Source of the DNA: Chloroflexota bacterium
GTDB taxonomy: Bacteria; Chloroflexota; Anaerolineae; Aggregatilineales; Aggregatilineaceae
Assembly: GCA_012729765.1 (NCBI GenBank)
Contig: JAAYCM010000054.1
Location: 1-64,000 of the forward strand
Direction: 5' to 3'
Length of the DNA: 64,000 nt
Shown here: positions 36,296 through 45,992 of the stretch, one piece after another
Position numbering within the stretch: the first letter of the stretch is position 1
Layout of the letters: each line of letters opens with the position of its first letter
Made by a program: the position numbers and the translations under genes
Notes under the pieces: generated by a model
Told to the model about the DNA's origin: nothing
Seen by the model: only the letters and a program-made list of their open reading frames with translations
Database searches by the model: none

Positions 36296-37525
36296 ATGTC
36301 GAAATCAGTTTCGCCGCAGGGATTAGCGTGGTTTCTGGATGCCCGGTTCGGCATGTTCATTCACTGGGGGCTGTATTCGATCCTGGGGCGGGGCGAGTGG
36401 GTTATGCACCTGGAACGGATTCCGCCTGAGGACTATCGCCCGCTGATGCAGCAGTTCAACCCCGTGCACTTCGACGCCGAAGCGTGGGTGCGCCTCGCCG
36501 CCGACGCCGGGCAGAAGTATATGGTCATCACCAGCCGCCACCACGATGGCTTCAGTATGTATGACACCGCCCTGAGCGAGTATAAAGTGACCAATTCCCC
36601 GTTCGGGCGCGATCCAATCGACGAGCTGGCGAACGCCTGCGCGCGGCACGGCGGAGTCAAGTTGGGCTTCTATATCTCGCTGCTCGACTGGCAGCACCCC
36701 GCCTATCGTTTTCGGGCCGAGAGCGGCCTGGCGTGGTCTGACTATCTCGAATTTCTGCATGGGCAGGTGCGCGAGTTGTGCACCCGTTATGGCGAGATCG
36801 CGTGCACCTGGTTTGATGGCGACTGGCCGCGCCAGCCGTTCGACGCCAGTAATGCCTACTTCGCGCCGGGCGGCCCGTTCGAGTACGAGAAGCTGTACGA
36901 CATGATCCACACGCTCCAGCCGGACGCGGTCGTGATCAACAACCGCCACGCCGATCCCCTGTCGGGTGAGGACCTGCAAGGCTTCGAGCTGGATCTACCC
37001 GGCGAGAACACATCCGGCTTCAACACCGGGTCGATCTCGGCGCTGCCGCTCGAAGTGTGCATGACGATCAACGACAGTTGGGGCTATCGCCACGACGACC
37101 GCAACTACAAATCAAGCCGCTACCTGGTGCATCTGCTGGTTCGCAGCGCCAGCGTCGGCGCGAATTTCCTGCTCAACGTGGGGCCGACCGCCGACGGTGA
37201 GATTCCGGCGGTCCAGGCGTGCCGCCTGCGCAACGTCGGGATGTGGCTCAAGCTGAACGGCGGCGCGGTCTACGGCACGCGCGCCGGGGCGATCCCGCCC
37301 ACCGCCAGCACGGTCAGCACGCGGCGCGAGGACGTGCATTATGTGCACACCCTCGCGCATACAAGCGACTGCGTGGAGTTGATCGGCGTGCCGCAAACGG
37401 TGCAGCAGGCGTGCCTGCTGCGGGACGGTACACCCCTCGCGCTGGAGCGTCACAACGGGGCCTTTCGCGTCACCATCCCCGAAGAAGCGCGCGATCCGTT
37501 CGATACGGTGATCGAGCTGCGCTAG
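36296..37525 (+). CDS. GH29 alpha-L-fucosidase
   Basis: 409 residues. [14 protein letters not shown], the HHDGF motif at 82-86, and nucleophile Asp174 in CTWFDGDW are GH29 signatures; SWGYRHDD and [15 protein letters not shown] complete the catalytic domain. A short beta domain ends the protein. No signal peptide, so it removes alpha-L-fucose inside the cell. Cotranscribed with LacI 2. Its stop codon shares the CTAG tetranucleotide with the converging ZIP gene. Confidence 0.94.
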   Translation: MSKSVSPQGLAWFLDARFGMFIHWGLYSILGRGEWVMHLERIPPEDYRPLMQQFNPVHFDAEAWVRLAADAGQKYMVITSRHHDGFSMYDTALSEYKVTNSPFGRDPIDELANACARHGGVKLGFYISLLDWQHPAYRFRAESGLAWSDYLEFLHGQVRELCTRYGEIACTWFDGDWPRQPFDASNAYFAPGGPFEYEKLYDMIHTLQPDAVVINNRHADPLSGEDLQGFELDLPGENTSGFNTGSISALPLEVCMTINDSWGYRHDDRNYKSSRYLVHLLVRSASVGANFLLNVGPTADGEIPAVQACRLRNVGMWLKLNGGAVYGTRAGAIPPTASTVSTRREDVHYVHTLAHTSDCVELIGVPQTVQQACLLRDGTPLALERHNGAFRVTIPEEARDPFDTVIELR

Positions 37526-38715
37526 GCGACCAGCAGCGCCGTCAGGTACATAATCGCGATCCCGGCCACCAGCCCGGCGATATTCGTCCAGCTCAGCGCC
37601 GGGACGCCGTCGCGCTGGCTGCTGCGCACGACCAGCCGCGCTACTTCGTACACAACCTGTAAAATCGCGCCCGCGCCAATCGACAGGAAGATCGCGGCCA
37701 GCAGTGGATCGAACGCGAAGCCGCCGATCCACGTCCCCACGATGGCCGGGCCGCCTGCCAGCAGCGCCAGCAGCACGAAGTGATACAACGCGGGGCGCTG
37801 TCTGGCGACCGGCGCGGCGATCCCGATGCCCTCGGTGATGTTGTGCAGCGTGAATCCGACCACCAGGAACGTCCCCAGCGACACCTCGCCCAGGGCGAAC
37901 GCGGCTCCCACCGCCAGCCCCTCACCAAGATTGTGAAACCCGATGCCGAGCGCGATCAGGTAGGCCAGGAACAGCATTGAGTCCCGCTGGCGGCGGTTGG
38001 ACCCCACCGCCACGATGCCCAGAAACGTAAGCAGTGTCACCAGGATCACCAGTGGTTGCCCCTGGAACGCCCCTGGCACGGTGGCCGCGATCTCCAGCGC
38101 CTCGAACAGCGTATCGACCGCGAGGAACACCAGCAGCCCCACCGTCAGCGCCAGGAAGAAGTTCATCCAGCGCCGGTCGGTCTGCCGGATGACCGGGTAC
38201 CACAGCAGCCCCAGCGTAACCGGCACGATGCCGATATAAACGCCGAGCAGCGCATAGGACAACAACTGCCTGCCGTCTGCCGTCGGTGTTGCGATTGCGA
38301 CCGGAATCTCGACCGGGAAGGTTACGCCGGTCGAGGACAGCAGCAGGATTTCGTGCGCCTCGCCTTCGACCCAGGGGTAGGCGATGCGGATGCCCGCCGT
38401 ATCGAGCCGGTCCAGCGTGCTGCCGCCCGCGACTGAGAAGTTCCAGTAGGCGTCATCGACCAACACCTGTGCGATCGTGACCGGATCGGGTCCGTTGTTG
38501 ATCACACTCACCAGGATGCCCGCGTCGTCAAGCTCCACGCGCTGCACCTGGAGATCTTCAATCGGCGGCGCTTCGGCGGTGAAGATCGACACCGGGTTGG
38601 TGGTCAGAAAGATGATCAGCGTGATGGCGAGCGCGGCGAGCGGCAGCAGCGCCAGCAGCCACAGCGGCAGCCGCAGTTTGTCTCGTTTAAGATCCGTGGT
38701 TTCGGTGGTTGTCAT
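37522..38715 (-). CDS. ZIP-family metal transporter with N-terminal extracytoplasmic domain
   Basis: 397 residues. A first membrane helix (about 17-37) is followed by about 100 residues of beta-rich domain ([26 protein letters not shown]). Then comes a ZIP core with [10 protein letters not shown] and [10 protein letters not shown], the two metal-binding motifs of ZIP TM4 and TM5. ZIP proteins move Zn, Fe or Mn into the cytoplasm. The first codons overlap the multicopper oxidase gene by 29 bases, so both are one unit. Confidence 0.88.
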   Translation of the reverse strand: MTTTETTDLKRDKLRLPLWLLALLPLAALAITLIIFLTTNPVSIFTAEAPPIEDLQVQRVELDDAGILVSVINNGPDPVTIAQVLVDDAYWNFSVAGGSTLDRLDTAGIRIAYPWVEGEAHEILLLSSTGVTFPVEIPVAIATPTADGRQLLSYALLGVYIGIVPVTLGLLWYPVIRQTDRRWMNFFLALTVGLLVFLAVDTLFEALEIAATVPGAFQGQPLVILVTLLTFLGIVAVGSNRRQRDSMLFLAYLIALGIGFHNLGEGLAVGAAFALGEVSLGTFLVVGFTLHNITEGIGIAAPVARQRPALYHFVLLALLAGGPAIVGTWIGGFAFDPLLAAIFLSIGAGAILQVVYEVARLVVRSSQRDGVPALSWTNIAGLVAGIAIMYLTALLVA

Positions 38716-39793
38716 GGCTTACCGTCTCATCCCCTTCGGTCACGTGGAACATCCCCATCCAGCCCAGCTCGGTAAACTCGCTGATGTGGGCGTGGAACAT
38801 ATACATCCCCGGATGCTTGTAGCGGAATTCCAGAATCCCGCGCTGGCCCTGCGCCTGGATGATCGTATCGACCGTGCGCAGCGTCGGTTCCAGGGTGGTC
38901 CCGTGATCGTAGTAATCGAAGAAAGTCGCGTGCAGGTGGAACGAGTTGATCAGGTCGAACTCCACGATGTTCATCAGGTAGACGCGCACCAGCTCCCCGA
39001 CTCGGACCGGGATCGGATCATCCATGTAGGCGAAACCGATGGTGTTGGCGGCGTAGACTTCATTTGCGTTATCGAAGTTGGTGTCGAAGGCGTTCATCAC
39101 CATCACCAGCTCGTTGGCCGGCGGGCGGCCTTCCTTCGGATCGATGATGAACATGCCATACAGCCCCTTGTGAATGTGGCGCTTGAGCGGGATGGCGTGG
39201 CAGTGGTAGAGATGGCAGCCGAATGGCTCGGCGTCGAACTCGTAGGTGAAGCTCTCTCCCGGCTGGAGCATCCCCGGTCCGGTCAGGTCGCGCGGCATAT
39301 TGACCATGTTCGGGCTGATCGGCACGCCGTCCATTGCGGCGGGGTGGATGCCGTGAAAATGGATCGTGTGGGGGTGCGTCCCGGCGTTGGTGAAATTGAT
39401 ACGCAGCAGGTCGCCCTCGGTGCAGCGGATCGTCGGGCCAGGGACGCGCCCGTTGAAGGTCCACGCCGGGAAGAACACGCCCGGCACCAGTTCGATCTCC
39501 TTGTCAAACGCCACGAGATCATACTCGCGCACCGTGCGCCCGTTTTCCTCATAGACGCGGTCGCCATAGTCGAAATCGGTAAGCAGCTCGACCGGGTGAA
39601 AGCCGTTGCGAGCGTGATCGACGGTGCCCACCGGCCCGGCGACGGCGTCGCTGTGCGGCCCGTGCGGGCGCGGGGCGTTTCCTTGCAGCAGTGACTCGCC
39701 GCTTACTTTCGCCGCGAGGCGGGCGGCGGCAGCTGCGGCGGCGGTGCCAACCGTGCCGAAAATGAATTTTCGGCGGCTGAATTGTCGGGTCAT
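38687..39793 (-). CDS. Two-domain multicopper oxidase, Tat-exported
   Basis: 368 residues. Twin-arginine start SRRKF plus an alanine-rich h-region. Two cupredoxin domains: copper ligands appear in HPHTIHFHGIH (His145, His147) and HLYHCHAIPLKRHIHKGLYGM (Cys198, type 1 site in domain 1), then SFHLHA and FHAHISEFTELGWMGM, which lacks a second Cys. The type 1 site in domain 1 resembles NirK-like two-domain oxidases. It probably oxidises a metal or organic substrate outside the membrane. The overlap with the ZIP gene suggests metal oxidation linked to uptake (inference). Confidence 0.88.
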   Translation of the reverse strand: MTRQFSRRKFIFGTVGTAAAAAAARLAAKVSGESLLQGNAPRPHGPHSDAVAGPVGTVDHARNGFHPVELLTDFDYGDRVYEENGRTVREYDLVAFDKEIELVPGVFFPAWTFNGRVPGPTIRCTEGDLLRINFTNAGTHPHTIHFHGIHPAAMDGVPISPNMVNMPRDLTGPGMLQPGESFTYEFDAEPFGCHLYHCHAIPLKRHIHKGLYGMFIIDPKEGRPPANELVMVMNAFDTNFDNANEVYAANTIGFAYMDDPIPVRVGELVRVYLMNIVEFDLINSFHLHATFFDYYDHGTTLEPTLRTVDTIIQAQGQRGILEFRYKHPGMYMFHAHISEFTELGWMGMFHVTEGDETVSHDNHRNHGS

Positions 39794-40032
39794 TAGCCTT
39801 GCCTCATGATCAGGATTTGAGTCCAGTAAACATGATATTATATTCCCTTATATTTTTAAAAATGTCAAATAAAAAAATTCGGCGCGGCGAAATTTGTCGG
39901 ATCTATACGCGTAATAGATGTGGAATATGGAAGCCGTTGGGGCTATCATGTGGCTCAGTGGATACGCGGAGTAGTGTTTTTGTGGTAGAACGGATTTACG
40001 TCGCGGCGATGATCACGTTTCAGGCCGCCCGC
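39794..40032. promoter_or_regulatory. AT-rich promoter region of the oxidase-ZIP pair
   Basis: No gene seen. Bases of about 39830-39885 are strikingly AT-rich and contain the palindrome ATTTTTAAAAAT (39852-39863), 59 bases before the oxidase start. It may be a promoter UP element or a regulator site; none can be named. Confidence 0.4.
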
Positions 40033-40851
40033 TTAGGCCAGCATCACCGGCAGCAGCACCAGCAACTCGATGACCAGCACGCTGTGTGCAGCGATGACGC
40101 CCCACAGCGCGTTGGTTTTATAGACACACGTCCCAAATACCAGCCCCACCAGCCCCATGAACAGCACCACCTGCCAGTCCAGCGTGCCGATATAGGTCAC
40201 GGCAAATAACAGGCTGCTGTACAGGATCGCATAGGGACCAAGCCGCTCGCTGCTCGCCCGCAGCAGCAGCCCGCGAAACAGGATTTCTTCCGGCAGCGCC
40301 ACGAAGACAACCAGCATCAGCGCGACCAATGCCAGCTCCGGCCCGGTGGCGTTGGCGATCAACGGCTCCGGCTGTGCCAGCATATAGGCCGCGTAGCCCA
40401 GCGGCAGCCCGCTCAATGCAACCAGCGGCTCTTTCCACCACGAGAGTCGGCCCCAGCTCAGGGCCGTTCGCTGCCAGTCCAGCACATTGATCGCATAGAG
40501 GATCCCTAGCAGCAGCGGCGACCCGACCAGAATGTACCAGTACAGCGGTGGTATATCCTTCAGCGCCATCGTCAGGCTGAGGATGCGCAGCAGCGGCAGC
40601 AGCGCCAGCGGCACCAGAATCGAGCGGTAGGCGGCGTGCCGCGCCATGCCATAGTGGCACAGCAGCGTAAACAGCAGCAGCGCGTGCAGCACCGTGCCCG
40701 TCACCATATGCAGATGGGCCACGATCAATTCAGCCGCTGCGATTGCCAGCCCATATCCGATCAGAATTAGGACCGAGCCGGCAGCCGATGACACGGACCG
40801 CGTGTCTTCCGGGATATTCGTCTGCGCCAATGGCTTGCTCTCGTGCTGCAC
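40033..40851 (-). CDS. CPBP (CAAX/Abi) intramembrane metalloprotease
   Basis: 272 residues from GTG 40851 (CCGGAG upstream and directly after the preceding stop). About eight hydrophobic segments. Motifs: PEEILFRGLLLRAS (Glu-Glu-x3-Arg), and WGVIAAHSVLV with the third-motif His. Such glutamic/metallo proteases process prenylated or membrane proteins and in some bacteria give bacteriocin self-immunity. It is the end of a four-gene membrane operon. Confidence 0.85.
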   Translation of the reverse strand: MQHESKPLAQTNIPEDTRSVSSAAGSVLILIGYGLAIAAAELIVAHLHMVTGTVLHALLLFTLLCHYGMARHAAYRSILVPLALLPLLRILSLTMALKDIPPLYWYILVGSPLLLGILYAINVLDWQRTALSWGRLSWWKEPLVALSGLPLGYAAYMLAQPEPLIANATGPELALVALMLVVFVALPEEILFRGLLLRASSERLGPYAILYSSLLFAVTYIGTLDWQVVLFMGLVGLVFGTCVYKTNALWGVIAAHSVLVIELLVLLPVMLA

Positions 40852-40865
40852 GCGCGTTTCTCCGG

Positions 40866-41117
40866 TTAGTGGATGATCAGGTACAGGACGCGCATGATGA
40901 TGATCACGCCGCACGCCACAAACAGCGGGAAGACGGCCACGTTGAAAGCGTGCCAGCTTTTGACCGGCTTCGAATCGCTGGCCGTGCGCAGCATGTCCTT
41001 GACGATGAGCAGCGCCAGCAGCAGGATCAGGACGATGATCCCGACGCTGCTGGAAAAGAAACCGTAGTCGGTCTGGGTTACGAGCGTGATGATGTCCTGG
41101 TTGACGGTGGACGACAT
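40866..41117 (-). CDS. Small two-helix membrane protein, function unknown
   Basis: 83 residues from ATG 41117 (GAGG upstream). Two hydrophobic helices (about 23-40 and 58-82) around a Lys/Asp-rich loop. It lies ten bases after the preceding gene and fourteen bases before the CPBP gene. I do not recognise a family. Confidence 0.6.
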   Translation of the reverse strand: MSSTVNQDIITLVTQTDYGFFSSSVGIIVLILLLALLIVKDMLRTASDSKPVKSWHAFNVAVFPLFVACGVIIIMRVLYLIIH

Positions 41118-41127
41118 GCTGCCTGCC

Positions 41128-41511
41128 TCACTGTTCCGGCTGTGCTTCGGATTCGAGCGGAATCTGTGCCCGCGCGTGCTGGCGGCGCGCGTCGAGCAGT
41201 TGCAGCACAACGCCGATGGTGGTGGTGCCCATCACGAGGCCGAGCGCCACATCTGACGACCACACCTTCCCCACAACCAGAATCTCAGAGATGGCCACGT
41301 TGATCGTGATCCCCAGCGCGACCGCCAGCACGATCTGCGCGATGCGGCTGGGAAAGCTCAGCAGACGCGCATAGGCCATGCCGGAGCAGAACAGCAGGAA
41401 CCACAGCGTCAGCGCGGTGCGGATCGGCGTCTGAAAATCGCCAACAACCATGATCGCCAGCGCGAGCATCGACAGCACGATCACCACCGGCCAGAACAGT
41501 GCGTATTTCAT
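41128..41511 (-). CDS. Four-helix membrane protein, function unknown
   Basis: 127 residues with four hydrophobic segments and a charged C-terminal tail (DARRQHARAQIPLESEAQPEQ). It overlaps the preceding large membrane protein by four bases (ATGA), so it is probably a partner. No family is recognised. Confidence 0.65.
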   Translation of the reverse strand: MKYALFWPVVIVLSMLALAIMVVGDFQTPIRTALTLWFLLFCSGMAYARLLSFPSRIAQIVLAVALGITINVAISEILVVGKVWSSDVALGLVMGTTTIGVVLQLLDARRQHARAQIPLESEAQPEQ

Positions 41512-43406
41512 GGCCGGAGATGCGGGTCCTGGTCGAGGACGAGCACGACCGCGTTCGGGCTGCGGAAGATGGCTTTGAACCGGCCCGACGCTAGCAGTGC
41601 GTCCTCAAGGTCATAGATCGCCTGGTTGTCGGGCATCGAGCCGACCATCTCGATCGCGGCCTTCTGGCTGCGGGTGATGATCAGGAAGCTGCCGGCATAT
41701 GCCCGGTTGCTCATCCAGCGCGTCATCACATTGACCGGATCGTTGATGATCTCCTGCTGCGATTCCCACGGCTCGCGATCGATGGCGACATACGTGTACA
41801 GCTCATAGTTTTGATGCTGCGAGGCGTAGCTGCGGCTGCCCTCGATAATCAGCGAATTGGGCGGGGCGATACTGTAGAGATATTCCGACGCCGCCACCTC
41901 ATCTTCGGCAAAGTAGTACTGGCGATCTTTGCCGTAGTAGGCGAACAGCAAACCGGTCAGCAGCAGCACGCTCAGCACCGCCGGCAGCACCACCGTCCAC
42001 AGCGAGCGCCCAACCTTCAGGCTTGGATAGAACAGCGTCGCGATGAAAAATGCCAGGAACGGCAACGCGAACAGGTAGACGCGGAAGATGATCTCGCCGC
42101 CATAGGTGTTCATCGCCATCGTCGAAACCGGCGCGCCGATCAGGACGATGAACGACAGGTTCAGATAGCCGCGCACCAGGTACCGCAGCATCCCCAGTCC
42201 CGCCAGCGCCATCACGCACAGGGTCAGGCTGCGCCCGATCATCGCCACGATCTGCTGATCCACGCTCGCCAGCGAGAGATCGATCAGTTGGGCGTTCTCG
42301 GCGGGATTTCCCAGCGCCTCGATGAAGCTCTCGACCGTCGGGGTGAGGAACGGGACTGCCATGTACACGATCCACAGCACCGCCATGATCCCGTAGATAG
42401 CCGGCAGGCTGCGAATGCTGAGCCGGAAGACGAGCACCAGCCCGCCGAGCGATGCGATCGTCATGACCGGCGTAAGCTGGTGGCTGGAGGCTATCGTCAT
42501 GAAGAACAGCGTCAGAATGCCGACCAGCCCGATCCGCTGGGCAGGTGTCGCCTGGAACACCGGCATCTCCGCCCGGCGCGAGAGATATAGCAGTTTGTAG
42601 GCGCGCGCCGTCAGACGCTCCGAGCGCAGCCAATGCCGAATCGCGTGCCGGCGGGGCAGCGGGGTTGTTTTGAACCACGTCAGGCAGATGCCAAGAATGA
42701 CGAGGTGCAGAAAGTAACCGGTCGCCTGCGGCGAGAAATAATCCTGGCCGACCCAGTTGGTGATGAAGAAGAACCAGATGCCCAGTCCGACCAGCCGCCG
42801 GTCGCGCGTGCACGAGCGGTAGATCAGCAGCAGCGCGCCCAGGTCGATCAGGTTGAAGAACACCGGGGACCAGCCGGCAAAACTGAGCGCGTTTTTCAGC
42901 CCGGCCACCTGGACGATGAAGGCGTTGAGCGTGAAGAATCCCGGCCAGTTGTGGTAGGCTGGCAGGCTGCTGATGGTCGGGTCAACCGTTCCGTGCCGCT
43001 GGATATACTCGATGATGCCGATATGCTTCCAGGCCCACGAATAGCGCAGCGTGCCGTAGAGAATCTGGGGCGTGCCGTGAATGATGAAGATCAGCAGCAC
43101 GACATGCAGCAGGAACACGTATTCCGGCACTTTTTGCTGGTTCAGGATGATCGTCGTGTTGATGATCAGCAGGCCCAGCGCCACAAAATAGGGCAGGGGC
43201 AGGACCGACAGCAGGCCGAAATTGCCCATCTGGTCCGGATCGGCGTTCTGCAGCGAAAACAGCCACAGCAGCGCCGCCCCCGCCCAGACCAGCAGGGCCG
43301 TGCCGGTGGCGCTGTGCATCGCCTGACCAAGCTGATTCAGCCAGTGATTGAGCACCCGCTCTCTGAAGAGGGGTATAGAGCTGGCCTGCCTGGTGATCTC
43401 CGACAT
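41508..43406 (-). CDS. Large polytopic membrane protein, glycosyltransferase (GT-C)-like
   Basis: 632 residues with roughly thirteen membrane segments and a C-terminal extracytoplasmic domain of about 150 residues (ending in KAIFRSPNAVVLVLDQDPH). The layout of a first periplasmic loop with aromatic and acidic residues after TM2-3 resembles lipid-linked-sugar GT-C enzymes or O-antigen-type proteins, but no catalytic motif is certain. First gene of the operon 43406-40033. AT-rich promoter DNA lies upstream. Confidence 0.65.
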   Translation of the reverse strand: MSEITRQASSIPLFRERVLNHWLNQLGQAMHSATGTALLVWAGAALLWLFSLQNADPDQMGNFGLLSVLPLPYFVALGLLIINTTIILNQQKVPEYVFLLHVVLLIFIIHGTPQILYGTLRYSWAWKHIGIIEYIQRHGTVDPTISSLPAYHNWPGFFTLNAFIVQVAGLKNALSFAGWSPVFFNLIDLGALLLIYRSCTRDRRLVGLGIWFFFITNWVGQDYFSPQATGYFLHLVILGICLTWFKTTPLPRRHAIRHWLRSERLTARAYKLLYLSRRAEMPVFQATPAQRIGLVGILTLFFMTIASSHQLTPVMTIASLGGLVLVFRLSIRSLPAIYGIMAVLWIVYMAVPFLTPTVESFIEALGNPAENAQLIDLSLASVDQQIVAMIGRSLTLCVMALAGLGMLRYLVRGYLNLSFIVLIGAPVSTMAMNTYGGEIIFRVYLFALPFLAFFIATLFYPSLKVGRSLWTVVLPAVLSVLLLTGLLFAYYGKDRQYYFAEDEVAASEYLYSIAPPNSLIIEGSRSYASQHQNYELYTYVAIDREPWESQQEIINDPVNVMTRWMSNRAYAGSFLIITRSQKAAIEMVGSMPDNQAIYDLEDALLASGRFKAIFRSPNAVVLVLDQDPHLRP

Positions 43407-43814
43407 GAGTCTGTCCGCCCTTTTCCTGACGTCACCCGGCCTGGTGGCCCACAGCCTATCCTAACGCGCCGGGCGGATGTTTCAAACCGTTTTCCTACGT
43501 TTGCCGTATACGAACGGCACTATCTGCCCTCTTTTTTTACGACAATTTTACAACCATACAAGTAGTTACGGGTTATTTACCAGTATTTATATTCTTCCAT
43601 TTCCAATCCTACTACATTATACCAGATTTTCCCGTAGCGCAAGTTGCAAATCGGTTGGAATTCCGCTGCGGCGGGTGTCTCAGCCGCACCGGGCAATATA
43701 ACGACAGGGTGGCGTGCGCAAGAGATCGCCAGGATCGGGCGCTCAAACCCGATCCAGACCTCTTCCGCACGCCAGACTGTAAAGCCGCGCCTGGGCGACA
43801 GGTTGCCAGCCTAC
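43407..43814. other. Gene-free stretch with AT-rich promoter DNA
   Basis: No gene is supported. Bases 43490-43625 are AT-rich (runs such as TTTTTTTACGACAATTTTAC) and probably carry the promoter of the membrane-protein operon on the minus strand. The rest, toward the GH16 stop, is GC-rich without a clear terminator. Confidence 0.4.
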
Positions 43815-44807
43815 CTAACCCACTATGCCCTGTGGGGTTGGGAACTTCTCATTCTGCTGCCAGACGCGCACATAATCGATCTCGAACGCGCTGGGGAACA
43901 GGGTTGTCTCATCTGGCGGCCCAACCCACTCCCCGCCGACCGCCAGATTGAGCAGCAGATACATCGGCTTCTGCGAGACAAACTCGGCGTTGGGGTACAC
44001 CCACTGCCGCTCGCCGTCGATATACCATGTAATCTGGTCGGGCTGCCAGTCCAGCGCGAAGATGTGCCAGTCCGTCGAATAGTCCGGCCCTTCCCCGACG
44101 GTGCGCTCGCGGGCATATTCGCCCTCGTCATCGAGATAGTGGACCGACATATAGATGACGTTTGGCTCGTGTCCCTTGATCTCCAGGATGTCGAATTCCG
44201 GCTTGGACGTGAAATCGGTCGGCAGCATCCAGATTGCCGGCCATAGGCCCTGGCCATAGGGAACCTTCGCGCGGATCTCAAGATAGCCGTAGTGCATCGC
44301 GAAGCGCGGCGGCAGCGGGCTGTCATCATCATCGTTGCCGGTCGAGATCAGGCCCGATGTGTATTCGTAGATTTTGCCGTCGGTCGCCTCGACGACTTCT
44401 TCTCTGGCTTCAAGCTTCAGCGTGCCGTCGCTCACGATGATGTTATCGGGCAGATACCACTGCAGCTCTTCGTTGCCGCTGTTGGTGCAGCCTTCCCAGT
44501 CCCACCAATAGCACGTCACCCAGTTAGCCGTGTCCAGCTCCTCGCCGTCGAACTCGTCGCTAAAGACCAGCTCCCATGCCCCGGTTTGCCCGACCGGCAT
44601 AGGAGTAGGGGGCTGTCGCTCGGATTTTGCCGTCAGGATGCTGTAGATTACCAGGCCGATCGCGCCCAGCACCACCATCCCCGCCACAAAGAAGATCGCG
44701 TATTCAACGCGACTTTGTGCCCGTGTGTTCACGGTTTTTTTCAACCTTTCGCGGGTGACGGTCCCAACGGCACTCCAATCGAGCTGCGAGAACTCGCTGA
44801 AAACCAT
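43815..44807 (-). CDS. Membrane-anchored GH16 beta-glucanase (laminarinase/lichenase type)
   Basis: 330 residues. One membrane helix at about 36-58 after a basic N-terminus, a Pro-rich spacer, then the GH16 jelly roll (78-326). The catalytic motif EFDILE gives nucleophile Glu204, Asp206 and acid/base Glu209 with the E-x-D-xx-E beta-bulge spacing of laminarinases and mixed-linkage glucanases. LWPAIWML and WHIFALDWQPDQITWYIDG are standard. It probably cuts beta-glucans at the outer face of the cell. RBS AAGGAG. A minus-strand TATAGT lies near 44865. Confidence 0.9.
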   Translation of the reverse strand: MVFSEFSQLDWSAVGTVTRERLKKTVNTRAQSRVEYAIFFVAGMVVLGAIGLVIYSILTAKSERQPPTPMPVGQTGAWELVFSDEFDGEELDTANWVTCYWWDWEGCTNSGNEELQWYLPDNIIVSDGTLKLEAREEVVEATDGKIYEYTSGLISTGNDDDDSPLPPRFAMHYGYLEIRAKVPYGQGLWPAIWMLPTDFTSKPEFDILEIKGHEPNVIYMSVHYLDDEGEYARERTVGEGPDYSTDWHIFALDWQPDQITWYIDGERQWVYPNAEFVSQKPMYLLLNLAVGGEWVGPPDETTLFPSAFEIDYVRVWQQNEKFPTPQGIVG

Positions 44808-44897
44808 ATTCCACTCCTTGCGCTGGCCTCACGATGCCATCGTCCACGCTTCATTTCACACTATAGAGAATATAATCCGGACTGATCGGGCCTGGAG

Positions 44898-45992
44898 CTA
44901 GGTCTCCGGCACATCCTTGAAACCGATCGCCCGCTTCACCAGGCAGCGTGCCCACTGATCGACGGGCGTAATGGGCAGCCGCTCCAGGCGATACTCGGCA
45001 TAGGCATAACCTTCTGCGCCGAAGCTGCCTTTGAACTGCGCCAGAGCCTTCGACTGCCCGCTCTCACCAAAGTGATAGTGCCGGCAGCCAGCTTTGCAGG
45101 CCGCCTCGATCGCGCAGCAGTGGAGCAGATCGCTGGCGCGCACCGGCCCGGCCAGTTCCTCGTTCATCACGGCGCGGGTGGCGTGGGCGTTCGCGCCTTG
45201 CAGCACCACGATCGCCGCGATCGGCTCACCTTTTCGCCGCGCCACCCAGATATGACACGCACCCTTCAGGTGTTTCGCCATCAGATCGAACTTAAGGATC
45301 GGGTCGCGCTGCAAGCCGCGCAGCCGTGTCAGCCAGACTGGCTCGTGCTGCTGGCTGGCCCACCGGGTGAGCGATCGTTCCCACAGTTCGTAAAAGACCG
45401 TCACCAGGCTGCCCGACGAGTCGCATTCCACCTGGATGCCAGACTGTTTCGCCTTGCGCACCGCCGTTCGCTTGCTGCTTTTGAAACGCTGCATCCAGAC
45501 TTTCGCGAACCCGCCTTCCAGGTCCAGCACATGGGCATAGCGCGGCACCGTAACGATCCCTGGCCGGTCCGAAGCAGCCCACTCCCGACAGTGCAGCGGG
45601 TTGGGCCGGATGCTGACTCCGACGCCGGTATGCTCCGCCAGATCGTCGAGCACCGCGGCCATATCCTCGCAGCGCTGTTCGCCGTCGGATGTGACCAGTC
45701 CCCCGATGCCCCACCCATTCGGAAATGACATATAGCGTGCCAGCCCAGCCGGGAGTCCCGCCCGGCGGACCAGCGGCAGCACCATCTGCCGCCCGTTGGC
45801 CATCTCATACAGCCGGCTGGCGTCGCGGTAGCCCATCGCGCGCATGGCATCGATCCAACCCGGTGTTTGGGAAACCAACACGCTGGAATCCTGCTCGATC
45901 AGGTTTTCCCAGATGTCACGCGGTGCCGGAGACACCACCTTCGCAATCGGAGCACGCATCATAATATCTGCTCGATTCGGTGCAAAAATCAT
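44898..45992 (-). CDS. FemAB/GNAT-like protein 1 of the surface-polysaccharide cluster
   Basis: 364 residues with two GNAT-like halves; GACHIWVARRKGEPIAAIVVLQGANAHATRAVMNEE and CRHYHFGESGQSKALAQFKGSFGAEGYAYAEYRLERLP are the FemAB-like region. Relatives add amino acids to glycans or peptidoglycan, or work in exopolysaccharide clusters. It overlaps the deacetylase gene by four bases. A clear paralogue lies at 55695-56744. Confidence 0.8.
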   Translation of the reverse strand: MIFAPNRADIMMRAPIAKVVSPAPRDIWENLIEQDSSVLVSQTPGWIDAMRAMGYRDASRLYEMANGRQMVLPLVRRAGLPAGLARYMSFPNGWGIGGLVTSDGEQRCEDMAAVLDDLAEHTGVGVSIRPNPLHCREWAASDRPGIVTVPRYAHVLDLEGGFAKVWMQRFKSSKRTAVRKAKQSGIQVECDSSGSLVTVFYELWERSLTRWASQQHEPVWLTRLRGLQRDPILKFDLMAKHLKGACHIWVARRKGEPIAAIVVLQGANAHATRAVMNEELAGPVRASDLLHCCAIEAACKAGCRHYHFGESGQSKALAQFKGSFGAEGYAYAEYRLERLPITPVDQWARCLVKRAIGFKDVPET

